From: Acridotheres tristis
Taxonomy: Eukaryota > Chordata > Aves > Passeriformes > Sturnidae
Assembly (NCBI GenBank): GCA_037013685.1
Contig: CM072919.1
Location: 2,853,616 to 2,917,615, forward strand
Length of the DNA: 64,000 nt
Direction of reading: 5' to 3'
Below are positions 35,701 through 58,243 of the stretch, in pieces. Numbering within the stretch: position 1 is the first letter of the stretch; each line of letters opens with the position of its first letter. A model generated the notes under the pieces. That model saw only the letters and a list, made by a program, of their open reading frames with translations, made no database searches and was not told the DNA's origin. The position numbers and the translations under genes are program-made.

Positions 35701-38700
35701 GTTCCCTGCAGCACAGGCACTGACCTTTGGACTGGCTGATTCCAGCACTGATCCCTCTGGCCTCTGGCTTTGAGGGCAGAGTGAAAAATACCCAAATTCC
35801 AGCCTGCAGCTGCTGCCTGTGCCTCTGGTCTGCTTTTCGGCAGTTTAACTCGGCAGGCTGGTCTTGCCTGAGATGAAAAGTCGGATTTCACTGTTTTGTA
35901 TGACAACAAATTTACACGTTTCCTCTCCTGGCTTGTGACGTATTGCAGACTGCAAGAGTTTCCTCCTCCCCAAAAAAAGTTCTTACCTCGGGGTTGTGCT
36001 CAAGAGTTCCTGCTGGGCACCTTGGGGGGGCTGAGGGATGGAACAAGGGTGTGGGCAGGCGAGGGGCCGGTGTGTGTGGCCAGTACGTGTGGATGTGCCA
36101 GGCACAGCAAGGGGGGGCCTGGGCCCTGGCCAGCTCCGAATTACGGTCAGGCAGCCCCGGGCTGTGCAGTGAGGGGGAACGGACACGTTCCTCCTGGGGC
36201 CACAGGGGCACAGTGAAGCCCTTTTCCCATTGCAGTTGTCTTAAACTGGGCTGGGAGAGGGCTCGGTCAGGGTTCTGCTGCCTCACTGTCCCCAGCCTTC
36301 CATGGTGATGCAGCACCTTGCCAGAGCACAGCCTGGGGAATGTGGAGGCTGCATAACAATAACAATATAACAAATGTAGTGTTTTCATCCTGAACTCCCA
36401 AGTTCAGGCCGGGGGTCAGACAGGGGCCTTGGGCTGCCCCTCACAGCTGGTGGGCAATGCCAGGGATGTCCAGTTTAGATTGTGGCACACACTGAGTGCT
36501 GGTTTATCTGCGCTGGTTTTGCAGCAGAGCTTCAGAAGATGCAAAATGCAAGCGAGCAGCCCTGTCTGAGGCAGGCAGAGTTCAGAGTGTGGAGGGGAGG
36601 GAGGGAAGAGTGTGCTGATCTGGAGACGGTGTGCAGCCTCTTCTTAGTCGCCGAGGGTTACTTTTGCTTGTGGAAGGTGAATTCTTGCTTTGCACTAACA
36701 CTTTGCACTAATACCTCTTCAACTCATAGCTGGTTTTATAAAGTCACCACTGTCTCAAAAGAGACTGACTCAGGACAGCGTGGAGTTGTACTGCGAGGCG
36801 ATTGGCAATCCCATCCCTGAGATCCAGTGGTGGTTTGAGGGCAACGACCCCAATGAGACCTATGCTCAGCTCTGGGACGGGGCACGGCAGGACCGTGTCA
36901 AAATCAACGCCACCTACAACCTGCACTCTACCAGCACCATCTCCATCGCAAACCTCACGGATGACGACTCGGGCATGTATGAGTGCCGGGCTAGCAACGA
37001 CCCCGACCGCAACCACTTGTCGAAGAGCCCCAAAGTCAAGTGGATCCGTTCCCAGGCGAACGTTTTTGTCATCGAACGTGAGTGGCCACACCGAGGCCTT
37101 GGCACTTGCTCGGACACTGGTGTCTTGAGTCTCCTGCCATGCTCACCCCTGCACCTGTGTCCTGTGGCTCCCGAAAGCTCCCCTCACCCTCCCACCCCAG
37201 CTGTAGAACTGAGAGACTCCCACCCTCTGTCAATCTCCCCACCACCTGTGACTTGACCCGGAATGGCCCTACTCAAAAAGGGTTGTGGCTTCCCAACCAA
37301 TTCGCCCTCCGGCAATCCCGCGCCTTTTCCGGAGCCAAAGAACCTGGAACCTGCCGCTTATTCCCGAGAGCCTCCGAGCCCTGGTGCTGGCTGCAGAATT
37401 GAGCCTCGATTCTGTGGTCGACTCTGCCCTAACCACCACTGACCAGCGGCCCTTCCCTGCGGCTCGTACAGCTCCCGCTCCTTCCAGCAGCCCTGCTTTG
37501 AGCTCGCTTCCGTGCTGGTGACCCAGACTGTTGGGGAAACAAATCTTGCTTTGAGGTCTGAGATGCAACCATTTTTGAAATGGCCGTGTCTGTGTGACAC
37601 TTGAGTGTGATGTTGTTGCTTGTCCTGTGGACGTGGCCGGGTTCCCTCTCGCAGGTGAAAGCTGGAGCGCCCAGGCTGCTTCCAGTGATAGAAACCTGGG
37701 AGGGAGATTAAAGTCCTGCTAAGGTCTCCCCGTGAATCCTGGAGTTAGGAGAGCTGCCTTTTCAGCAGAAATGTGCTATGGAGTACAGAACTCCAGCAGA
37801 ACCCTTCTTCCAGTGGAATTTGGATAGAAGGAAAAGTAAAATGCCTGTCAGCCCTGGCAAAAGCTGATCCTTCTGAGGGATGGAGATGGGGTGGAAGGGT
37901 AGGGACTAGTGACACTGGGGCTGTGCAGTGGTGCTGCTGATGGAAGCTACCTTCTTGGACAGCCTCCTACAAGTAGAAATGCCTGAGTCATCTTAGGTTG
38001 CATAATTTACTGCTGCCTGGCACATCGAGGCCCAGGACCTCTCGGAGTCATGGCTCTGTGTTCTCCCTGGAGTCATTCCAGCTAAACCCTTTGGGCTGCC
38101 TCAGGTGACACACGTATTGCTGTCACATCTTGTCTGCTCTCCCTCACCACAGAGGGTCCTGGCTGCCCTCTGTGCTACCTGGAGGTGTCTGAAGCTGCTC
38201 AGGTGCTGGGAGGTGTTGACACATGAGTGCTGTGGCGGCTCACAGCAGCAGAGAGCCGTGCTCTGCCCTTCAGAGTGACCTTTTCCATTGCTTATTGAGC
38301 ACTGGGCTCTGCACCCGTGGTAGACACAGCAGAGATTCAAGTGATGCAGGACACAGATCCTGCTCATGTGGAGAGCAGCTGCAGGGCCAGCGTGGCCATC
38401 CCAGGTCCACTCAGGCCTGGCCACCTGGCTTGGGGACTCTGGTGCTGGCACGGTCAGGTCTGGTAGGGAACTGTGTGAAGGTAAGTGGAAGCTGGGAATA
38501 GAGACAAGGAGCTGTGGGGTTTGCATTGCAGGTTCTTGGGTACCACGTCAGCTCTGCCATATCCCAGGTTAACTTAAAGCCAATTCTTTATGAATGCAGG
38601 TCCAGAAATTGTTTTTCAAGTCACTGAGAGTTCTGACAAGGTGATCCTCACCTGTAACATCTCTGCACCACACCCCACCATCACTGGCCACAAGTGGATT

Positions 38701-41700
38701 TACAAGGAGAAGATCCTGCAGGAGAACGAGAACACGGGTGCTGTTACCAGCTACACGTGAGTGTCAGGGCAAGGTCAGAACCTGAGCACAGGCAGGTTTT
38801 TTTTCCCAGAAAGCAGCTGTTTGCTGTCAGCTGCAACCAGGGCTGAGTTCTTGCAGCCCTGCTGATGGGGTGGGGCTTTGGGACTGTGGAGCATGAGTTT
38901 AACAAAGTTTTAGTAAGGCCTTTATGGTGAGGAGGAGAGCAAAAAGGAAGAGGAAGGGGCAGTTTTGTGCCACAAATATCCTCTTAGGAAGAGATTTCCT
39001 GATTTTAAGCAGATGTTCTGCTGGACTCTGGTTATTCAATGTCCAGAACTTTCAAGGACCACTGCTTTGGGCAGGCCACCAGCTCCCTGCTCCCTGTGTG
39101 TGGAGCGAGAGGCTCCAGTGCATGTTGTCTCTCCTTGGGGCTTTATGTCCCTTCCCAGAGTCCAGCTGTTCTCCCAGAAGGAGCTGGGGATCTGTGGCAG
39201 GCTGTGGGAATACCAGCCTTATTGTGGCAGTGCAGTGAGCTTTCCTTCCTGATTACAGTCAGGCCTGGCTGGCACTGACCCAGCAGCTGTGGAGGCATCA
39301 TGTCCCTTTGTATGGCAGTGCCGACGTGCCTGTCTCCCCATAGCAACAGGGAGCTGAACAAGGATTAAAGTATTTATAACCCAGCCTCCCTCGCGTGACC
39401 TCAATTCCTCAGCTGAGTGGTTTTTGGAAGTGGGAAGCGCCGTGCACGGCAGAACTAACAAACAGCCCCTTGTCCCAGTGCAGCCATGGGACAAACTCTG
39501 TGGGCCCCTTCCCTCGAGTGGGTATTACTGAGCAGCAGAATGGGATGCTTGTTGCAGGGCTGCATAATCCACTAAATCTCATTGCAGCAGCTTTACAGGA
39601 AGGAGAATGTGAGGATTTTTCTCAGTGCAGGGATCAATTCAGAGCATCCAGGCCTGGGTGATCTTTGCCCTGTGTTCCACTGAGCTGGAGCAGTGATCAC
39701 TGACTTGACAGACCCGTGTCAGACGTGGTGCACATGAAACCCTCTTCTGCCACCCTCAGTGTGTGAGGAGAGTGGAGAGCTGGCTTGCTGTAGATACACA
39801 GTGCAGTATAAATATTCTGCTGGAATGGGGGAAATTTGCTATGGAGGAGGCCACTGATGCTTGTGGGTGTCTGATTCCGTGATTCTGGAGGTCGGTATCT
39901 CTGGATAAGTTGTGCTGGATGCTTACCTGAGTCCTGTTTTTGGTAGAATCGATGGGAAGAAGGAGGAGCACTCCGGCATCTACGAGTGTGTCTTCGAAGC
40001 AAACCCGCAGATAAAAGGACAAGTGAATATTTCTGGTAATTTCATCTCTTTGCTCCTGGGGTCTGAGGAGGGCCATGGGGAAGCTGTGACCTCCTGAACA
40101 CTTTGCTGTGGTGTCCTTTCAGCTGATTGAATAGCTGCTCCCAGCCCTCATGTGGCTGCAGGGCTCTGCCCTCTGAGAGGCAGTGCTGTTACCAGGACAT
40201 TCCTGTGTCTGCAGGGTCAGCCCTGAGATCCTGCATTAAACCAGATTTCTGTGGGCCTGTTCCCACAGGAATAATGGATAGAGGGATAATACCTGCTGGG
40301 CAAATCTGTTTGAGCCTTTCCTGAAGCATCTTGATGCTCTTTCTTCTTTGAAAATGCCAAGTTAGTGAGAGGAACAGCCTGACTGAGGTTTTGAGGTAGC
40401 TGATTGTGGTGAGGTCGGCTGAAGGAAGCACAAGTCTATGTGATTTCTATAATGAGATGTCCATATTTTTTTTCTCCTCTTGCCTAGTTTCCCCCCAGGT
40501 GATGGCGTACAAGAAGTCCGAGCATGGCAATGAGGGGGACACAGGTGTGCTGACCTGCAAGAATCCCTCTTTCCCTGCTGTCACCTCTTGGTCCTGGCAC
40601 AAAAGTGGTCATGGGGTATGTGCTGTGGTTTGCTTCTTCTCCCCTCCTGCCTCCCTTGCTGCCCAGTCCTTGTGCCACCAGAATTGTTTCAAAGCTCAGC
40701 ACTCCCCGGAAGGATTTCTGTGATGGTCAATCAGCACTGCCCTGAGATCCCTCTTCTTCCTCCTCCTCCTCCCTCCAGCTCCTGGAGAATGCTTCTGGCC
40801 GATACATCATCAAGTCCGATGGCAACAAGACAGAGCTACGCATCCTTAAACTGGATATTGAGCAGGATACAGGTGATTATTTCTGCAATGGCACCAACTC
40901 CTTCGGCAGCGGGGATGCCAAGGTGAACCTGCGCGTCCGCAGCCGCCTGGCAGCCCTCTGGCCCTTCCTGGGCATCGTGGCAGAAGTCCTCGTTCTTGTC
41001 ACCATCATCTTCATCTATGAGAAGAGGAGGAAGCCAGACGAGGTTCCTGACGGTAAGAGGCACCTGGGTTTGAATCTGTCCGGGAAGATCAAGTGATTTG
41101 CAACTTTCAGGGTGCAGGCAGGATGGGCTTGTAGGGAGTTCTGAGGTCTCTGTGTCAGAGGAGGGGTGGTTTGAGGGTGCTCGGGGCACTTGAGACACCA
41201 GTCTGTACCATGCCACTTCAGCCATGAAACTGCCTGTAATTGCACTGTTTGTGACAGTCCTGCAGTGAGTTCTGGAGCAAGAGAGGATTCTGTGCAGGTC
41301 AGCCTGACCCTTTGTCTCACCAGTTCCTCTGCTCTTTGCTCAAGTGCTTCCCTTGGCTGTGGCTTTGGCAACTCCCACTCTGGACAAGGTGGTTTGTAAA
41401 TACTACTAGAGCTTTTGTGGTGCTGCAGAACTGGGAGGGACTGTGTTAGTGGCTCTGTAAGACCAGGCTTAGCTTAATTTGTGTTCAGTTCAGGATGTTT
41501 TGGGTCATCAGATCCACACATCCTGGATCTCAAAGACCCGCTACTATCTTTAATCTGTTCTGGAAGCACCAGCTCCTCCCTTTCCTTATCGGTGAGGACC
41601 TGCATTGTGTCAGGCTCCTTTATCTGATGCTGTTAACAATGCGGTGTGAATGCTCTGTATCCTTCCTGACTGGGATCCTGCAGAGCCCCTGGCCCCCTGC

Positions 41701-43331
41701 GAGGAGCAGGCTCAGGAGAGGTGCAGCAGAGGGGCTAAAGGTCAGATCCCTCCCCTGATTTCAGGGCTTGGAATTCCACTCGAGGCAGTTTCACAAGCAG
41801 GTGTTTTGCCCTCTTAAGACCCCTGGCTGGAAGGCAAGTGCTGTCTTAAAGATGTTGTAGTTGCATCTCCCGGTAAAAACACTCTGTAATCTGGTTTGTG
41901 ATGGCATAAGCCCAGGTCTGTGGGGTGCTGACCTGTCAGAGCTGTAGCAGATGCCTTGACAGACAGGTGAATGTGTTGAAATGTCCTGATGCTCCTTGGC
42001 AAGAGGTGCTCAAGTTCCCAAATGCTCATGGATGAAGATAAAGCATCACACCCCTTTGGTAAACACATGGCTTTATGCTTCCCTGGTATAAAGTGGTTCT
42101 TTCTGCCCCAAAGTGTCTGTAGCTTTGCCCCTCCCAGAAGGTGACAGTGAGGCCTCTCTGAGCCAGTTCCCCACAGCACTTTCTATGAACTGGACGCTTC
42201 TGTCACCTGGGATGGGGTGGGGACAGTCTGGCCTGTCTTTGGGGTGATATCCTTGCTGGTGTTACCTATCCACTCTTCCTTTCTCTGCTGCTGGGTGCCA
42301 TCTCACATGGTAAGTCAAAGGTAGTTCCAGCCGTGTGTCTGCCTTCGACCTCTCACCAGCCCTGAGCAGATCCTGGTGCCCAGGGCAGCCCCCGTGCCCC
42401 GAGCATGGGACTCAAGGGGAGCCAGGGCTGCAGAAGAGGTAATGGAGAGCAAAGGAGACAATTGGGAGCCTCCAGCTGGGAGGTGGCAGATCTCAGGGAG
42501 CTGGTGAAAGGCCACAGGGCTTGGCACGTGTTGGCAGAGGTATTTCCTTAGCTGTGCTGCTCAGAACGTGGTGTGCAGTGTTTGTTTTGATATCACAACG
42601 TGTGGGGAGGGAGAAGGGCTTCCTGCTGCTGCTGCTTAAAGCCTGGTTCCTGAAACATCCTGTTTGGCTTCCCCCTTACCTGCTGTGAGTGTGCTGGGAT
42701 CTGGGAGCCATCCCAAGTCCTGGTGCCGTGGAGGCGAGCATAGTGGATGGATCAGGGCAGCAGATCTCACCAGAGGAGAGGAGTTCTACCCTCCCCAGTG
42801 GTGGTGGAATGGCTGCCTGGAATGCAGTTCCCACTGCTTTAAGGGGAGGCAGAGGTCACTTTCTATGTCCTCTTCCCTGACTGTTTTTTGTTTTCTCTTT
42901 CTGTGCTGTCCTGAATGTGAAGATGATGATGGAGGCTCTGCACCACTGTAAGTACCTTGCCTCTTCCTATTTCGCTAGATTTATACTGGTAGATCTCATC
43001 CAGCCGGGGAATCTGCTCCAGAGATAAAAGCTTTATGCAAAGATAAAAGCTGGCTGGTATGGGATAATACTCAGTGGGAGGAGATGTAACCCCATGGTTT
43101 ATTTAATGTCCCCATGTGAAAACCACACGTTCCTGGGGTGGCACCAGAGTCTGACCCTGCTCTGGGATCTGATCTGCACCCTCTGCTTGGACCTGAGTTA
43201 CATTAATGGGTGAGGGGTGGTGGTGGGGGAACTTCCTGCTCTCCCATTCCTCATACTCCTTCTCCCTTCCCAGGAAGAGCAATGCCACAAACCACAAGGA
43301 CAAGAACGTCCGCCAGAGAAACGCAAACTAA
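32703..43331 (+). CDS. BSG: Basigin (CD147 / neurothelin / HT7 antigen), long form 386 aa, short form 270 aa
   Basis: Immunoglobulin-superfamily membrane glycoprotein; chaperone for monocarboxylate transporters MCT1/MCT4 and an avian blood-brain-barrier antigen. Exons: 32703-32784, 36730-37077, 38600-38756, 39947-40035, 40488-40615, 40779-41052, 42923-42947, 43274-43331 (TAA). Signal peptide about 1-27. Exon 2 encodes the extra Ig domain of the retinal isoform (CEAIGNPIPEIQWWFEG; YECRASNDPDRNHL). It starts and ends in phase 1, so it can be skipped without frame change. Ig1 (exons 3-4) and Ig2 (exons 5-6) follow, each with a cysteine pair. The transmembrane helix (about 326-348, LWPFLGIVAEVLVLVTIIF) keeps the conserved intramembrane proline and glutamate (P330, E337). 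The cytoplasmic tail starts YEKRRKPDE and ends VRQRNAN. Exon 7 is a 25-base microexon. Confidence 0.97.
32785..36729 (+). other. BSG intron 1, no additional exon recognised
   Basis: The first part is a continuation of the CpG island, to about 33400. AT-richer blocks at 34730-34900 and 35130-35460 contrast with the surroundings and are candidates for conserved non-coding elements. No gene or clear mobile element was seen. Confidence 0.4.
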
Positions 43332-43668
43332 GAGCAGGGCCAGGTGAGTGCCAGGGCAGAGCCTGGAGCAAGAGCTGCAGCATCTGGGTCTGCTGAGGGT
43401 CTCTGGGAGAACCCAAAGGCTCTTCTGGTGCAGCATGGGCTCCACCAGCCCCTTCCAACCCAGTGCAGCTGTACTGGTGCAACAGGGTTTATCTAACTGG
43501 CTTTTCTTTCTCTCCTGCCAGGTGATGTGTAGAGGAAGAACTCGTCTGGACAACTTTATTTTCTTTTAATTTTTTGGTAAAATAGCACCATGGAATATTC
43601 TAGTGCGTCCTTGCGATTCAGTTACTTCACTTTCTAAGGAAACTTAAGTTGTAGAATATAAAATACAC

Positions 43669-43690
43669 TTTTTTTTTTTTTTTTTTTTTT
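43669..43690 (+). repeat. Poly(T) tract in BSG 3' UTR
   Basis: An uninterrupted run of 22 T, 338 bp past the BSG stop codon. Homopolymer; its length should be treated as assembly-uncertain. Confidence 0.8.
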
Positions 43691-44272
43691 AAAGAGTCGT
43701 GGGAGGGTTTTTCTACCTGTAAATGTAAATCCTTTGTTCCTGGTAGTGTAGGTCTCTGGCTGTCTCTGTCCTAGGTTATTTCATGTTGGTACAGAGTGGG
43801 GAGGAGGGGTGGGAGTGCAGCTGTGTCCCACCTGCTTGTGGGGATGAGGGAGGAGCTGCTTTGGTGGCTGTTGGGGGATGACCTGATCTGACCAGAGGGT
43901 TCAGGAAGGGGTTCTGTGTCTTTCCCAGTGCGTCACCAGGAGCAAGGCTGCACCTTTCCCTGACAAAGGGCTCGTTCCTGGCATGTCCCTGCTGAGCTGT
44001 TTGTGGTTACTGTTAAACAGGCAGCCAGAAGCTAGATGCTGGATAAATGATTGCTGTAACTTATTCCATGGGTTGTTCATGTCTCTGCAGTGGGGAGGCG
44101 CAGGGTGAGCTGGGGCTGGGGGTGATTTTAAGTTTTAACAGCGTGTGCTTGTGCTTGAGCCAGCGCAGTGTGTGCGTGACGTGGGGGCCTGTGAGCAGAC
44201 AAGTGCTCAGGGGAGTCTAACACCTTTTATTGCTGGGTAGCATTGAACTGTTCCATCTGTTAACACTTCACA

Positions 44273-44278
44273 AATAAA
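44273..44278 (+). terminator. BSG polyadenylation signal
   Basis: AATAAA 942 bp past the stop codon, followed by T-rich sequence, defining a 3' UTR of about 0.95 kb. Confidence 0.75.
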
Positions 44279-44299
44279 GATGATTCCTCTCTCTTTTTT

Positions 44300-46060
44300 C
44301 CACCTCTGGACTCTGGTCTCTTCCCTCTGGGCCGCCTGACCCTCTGGCTGCAGAACACGATGTTGTGTCTGGGTCTGGTGCCAGCTCTGGCTGCCCTCTA
44401 ATTGCTGAGGAGATGCAGCTCGACGGGTGTAAAAGCCTTCATGGAGGGAGGGAGAGAGGGAGGCTCTGCAGAGCCTTGAGGAGCCTGAGGCATTCTTGCC
44501 TGTATGGGACAATTTCCCCTTGCCCTTCTCCACAGTTCCTCAAGTCTTGTGGCTGTAGGGTCAAGGATCAGCCTCAGCTTTGAGGAGCCCTCACAGGCCC
44601 TGAAACTTCTGTAAGCAGGTTCTCTCAGTTTGGTTTTTTTTCTGCCCTTTATGGTTGGAGAGAGCAAAGGTGTGACACCTTTATGTACAGAGCAGGACCC
44701 TGAGGCGTGGACAGGATGTGGTGGGGGAGGTCCCTTCTCTGCTGGCAGCCCTGGGCTCAGGGGGCTTCTGGCAGCATTCCTGCCCCTGGAGTGAGGCAGC
44801 AGAGCCCATGGGCTGAAGAGAAGCTACCCTGTGCTCCCAGCTGGCCTGAGGTGCCTCTGTCTGCTTCATTCTGGGCATGTAACTGAACCATGGCCTCGCT
44901 CTGTAGCCAGATGCTTGTCCCTGCCTGGGATGGGACAAAGGGGGAGCATGGCTGTGGTGGCCACCCTGTGCCCAGAGAGGTGGTGGCAGGTCTGGTGGCT
45001 GTGCCATCGCAGTGAAGGCAGTGTGGCTCTGTGCCGTGTAAATAGGTTATGCAAGGCTTTCACAGCCCGGCCTTGCGCCATCCTGGTGAAAAATCAATGC
45101 ATGGTTTCATTTCCTTTATGAGGATTATGGGTCCTGTCTGACCCTGCTCTGGGCTGCAGCACAAAGCACTTGTGCCTTTTGTTTGACCGGGCAGGGGATG
45201 GAGCTGGCATCGTGCTGCTCTGGGCTGTGTTGTAGTTGCCCTGGGGAGCTGTGGCACAGCCCTGTCATGGCCCAGGGGCTGCCTGTCGAACCTTAGGCAG
45301 GGATGGCACAAACAGGCCCCTGGTGTGGTGTCCCATTGTGTCCCAGACAGAGAGCAGGTGCTCCAAGCTCCACAGGGACCCTGCTCAGCCCCTGCTTCCC
45401 GATGCCTCGCCGTGAGTCCTGAGCTGCAGCCTCCCGTTCAGGTTAAGCTGAATCAGTGTCTCCACGGGCTGGGGGTGGCAGTGCTCTGCCCAGGAATGGT
45501 TTGGAGAAATGGGCTGCTCTTGGGGGCAGCCGTGCCGAGCCTGGGACGTGAAGTTGCAGAACGAGGCCGCTGTGGTCCGCAGCGCGACTTTTGGGGTGTC
45601 TCCTGCCCTGGGGCTCAGTACAGGGCCCGCAGCTGTTGGTGCCCGCCCCGGGCACCGCGCTGGCTCCGCCGTGGCCGCGGGACGCGCTCCGGGTGCGGTT
45701 CTGTCCCGTGGCACCAGGTGGTGCCACCGCCGCGGCCGCGCTGCCCAAGCGGCTCCGTGACCCGACGGGGCTCTCCCGGAGCCGCGGGCTCGGGCCGGGG
45801 CAGCTCTGACCCCGTGTCCGCCTGCTCGGGGCGCACCCGGGCTGCTCACTCCGGCGATCCCTGACACCTCGCCGCCCGGGCGAGCTGCAGAGGGACGAGC
45901 CCGTTCCCGTGGCAGAGGGCAAGAGGTGCTGGTCCCGATGTCCCGTTCTTCCAGAGCATCAGCTCCCTTGGCGGGTGTGCGGTATCCAACTTAGGGTGCT
46001 GGCGCTCGCTTGGGGCGCCGGTCCGGGGTCTCCATCCCCGGGTATACTTTGGGGGATTCC
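44300..46060. other. BSG-HCN2 intergenic region
   Basis: No exon was recognised on either strand. From about 45550 the sequence becomes CpG-dense and merges with the HCN2 5' island. Long open frames here, such as minus-strand 45846-46967, are products of high GC content. Confidence 0.45.
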
Positions 46061-46119
46061 TCCTGACACCGACTGAGTTCAGAGGGACTGACACCGACAC
46101 CTCCTGACACCGACTGAGT
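46061..46119 (+). repeat. 18-bp direct repeat in the HCN2 5' island
   Basis: TCCTGACACCGACTGAGT occurs at 46061-46078 and again at 46102-46119 (41-bp period), with a partial GACTGACACCGAC copy between them. It lies about 420-480 bp upstream of the HCN2 ATG. Its function is unknown. Confidence 0.6.
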
Positions 46120-46539
46120 CTCAGCGCTGGAGCGATGGGTCCTTGGGGCGCTGGGAGAGCAAAGCTCCCGTACCTGGCTCGGCGATGGGGTCCATCCCTG
46201 ATCCGGGGTAGGCAGTGCTCCGCTCCCTCGGCGGCAAGTCGGATGGGCTGGCGGCAGCGGAGCCCCGCGGGGAGAGCGGCCGGCCCCGCGCCACACCACA
46301 CCGGGGACTGCGCTGCCAGAATCTGGGACCGTCGGGTCGGACGGTGGGTGGCCCGTCCCAGTGGTCGGTCCCGGCAGCCGGTCCCACCGACAAGGGCTGC
46401 ACCGGCGGGGGGAGCTGCGGAGCCGCCCGGCCCCCGGCCCAGCCCCACCGCCCGCCCCCGGCCCGCCCCGGCCCGCCCCCGCCGCGGCGGCGGGCGCCAC
46501 TCGGCCGCCGGTGGCCTCGGCGGCGGCAGCGGCGGCAGG
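46120..46539 (+). promoter_or_regulatory. HCN2 CpG-island 5' region
   Basis: Extremely GC- and CpG-rich sequence running into HCN2 exon 1, with multiple GC boxes and no TATA. It contains the 5' UTR and probably the promoter. The start site is not defined. Confidence 0.5.
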
Positions 46540-56656
<10,117 letters not shown>

Positions 56657-57348
56657 CCTCCGCGCCAGGCACGGGGAGGGCCGGCGGCAGGGAGTCCCAT
56701 CTCACCTCGTGTCCACCCTGCGCCGCCGGGTGAGGGCCACGGCCGCACCACCGGCTGCCGCCCCCCGCCACGGCGCCAGCCGCGCTCCTCGGTCCCTCCT
56801 GCCACCGCTGCACAGCGGGGCAGCTGCCGAGGGTGGGCCTGGGGCTGCTGTGCCCTCCCCCCCACCGCGGGGTCACTGGGCTGAGCCCCCGGGTTTGTCA
56901 TCTCCGACCAAAGTCTGACCCTGTCGCCCGCTCCCCGCGGCGAAGCCCCGCTGCCCCCTGGCCTCCCCGGCTGCCCATAGAAGCCACAGCTGCATCCTCG
57001 CCATGACTAACTCTGTGTATGATATCTATGACCTGAACACATCCCTGTGTGTGACCCGCAGGACACCTCCCCGGGGCTGTTGGCGCAGCCCCGGCTCCGC
57101 GCGTGTCCCTGCGCCCCTCTCACAGACCCAAGGCGAGGGGCGATGGTCCAGGACTGGAGGTAAGTTGGGAAGGGTCTGAGGGATGGTCGCCCCGAGGCTT
57201 GTAAGCACCCACGAACACACTGTCCCCCACTCTGGGGCTGGGGGTGAGCACGGCCCCATGTCCCCGTAGGCAGCGCTAGGACGGAGGCAGGTGCTGGAGC
57301 CCGAGCCCTGGGGCTGGGGCAGGCACCTACCCAGTGTACCAGGTGCCT

Positions 57349-57414
57349 GTGCGTGTGTTGTGTGTGCGTGTGTGGGTGTGTGTGCAGGTGTGTGTGTGTG
57401 TGTGTGCACGTGTG
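57349..57414 (+). repeat. Imperfect (GT)n microsatellite in HCN2 3' UTR
   Basis: About 65 bp of alternating GT with GC and GG interruptions, located between the HCN2 stop codon and its polyadenylation signal. Alternating purine-pyrimidine runs can adopt Z-DNA; no function is claimed. Confidence 0.8.
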
Positions 57415-57561
57415 CCTCGCTGCCTCGCACTCTGGAGCCTTCCACGTTGAATGTACCGCGAGCGCGGGGCCCATGCCAGCCCCGGCACCCTGCGGCCGAG
57501 CAGCCGGAGGGACAAGGGCCCCACTCCAAGTGTCCACCTTCCCATCCAGCCCATCCTGTGC

Positions 57562-57567
57562 AATAAA
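57562..57567 (+). terminator. HCN2 polyadenylation signal
   Basis: AATAAA 906 bp after the HCN2 stop codon. It lies about 670 bp from the opposing POLRMT signal, so the two genes converge tail to tail. Confidence 0.75.
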
Positions 57568-58237
57568 CGTCAGCAGCTGACAGAGCTACGCACGACTCCG
57601 GCTCTGCTTCTTTGCCACCGTCCCTCCCCACCGCGCCTCCTGCTCCTTGTGCCGGCCCCGGGAGCTGGAACATTGGGCACAGCCCCAGCTCAGGCTGCGG
57701 GATGCAGCTTTGTCCTTTGAAGAGCTGCCTGCCTTGCCAGGAAAGCCACAAGGTGAAAAGCCTCTGCTAGCAGCTTTCCCCTTGCTCCAGCAGCAGGGGG
57801 GAGGAAGCTGGGAGCAGGCTGAGTGTGAGCCTGTGGTTATAGGGCACAGCTGAGAACTGGGCCAAACACAGCTCCAGTTGCAAGGTGCCAACCATCTCCA
57901 GCACCAGCCCGGTGGAGAGGAGGTCTGAGAAACCACAGTCCGGTGAGAATGAGAGGCTTCTGGCTCGAAAAGCTGCAGTTGGCCCCTGCAAGAGTCCAGT
58001 TCCCACTGTAGCTGCACTGGCACAATTCCATGCTTCTGCTACAAAAGCATTTTCAGAATGTGACACCCCTGTGAGCAACCGAAGCCCAACCACTGAGCAG
58101 AACAAGGCCAGTCTGGGAGGCAGCAATCCCACCTCCCTGTGCCCTTGGCAAGGTACGGCAAGAGCTCAGGCACCTCACAGGCTTCAGGCAAAGCTTTCAA
58201 GGAAGACACGGGTCCCATCTTGTATTTCAAAAAACAT
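57568..58237. other. HCN2-POLRMT convergent intergenic gap
   Basis: No gene or repeat recognised. The gap separates the 3' ends of two convergent transcripts. Confidence 0.5.
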
Positions 58238-58243
58238 TTTATT
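58238..58243 (-). terminator. POLRMT polyadenylation signal
   Basis: AATAAA on the minus strand, 626 bp past the POLRMT stop codon and within a locally AT-rich patch. The 3' UTR between them (58244-58868) shows no other feature. Confidence 0.7.

Noticed and set aside
39871..39900. GATTCCGTGATTCTGG resembling the 8-bp terminal repeat of CR1 LINEs
   Set aside because: Only two imperfect units, and the preceding sequence does not resemble the CR1 3' region; probably coincidence.
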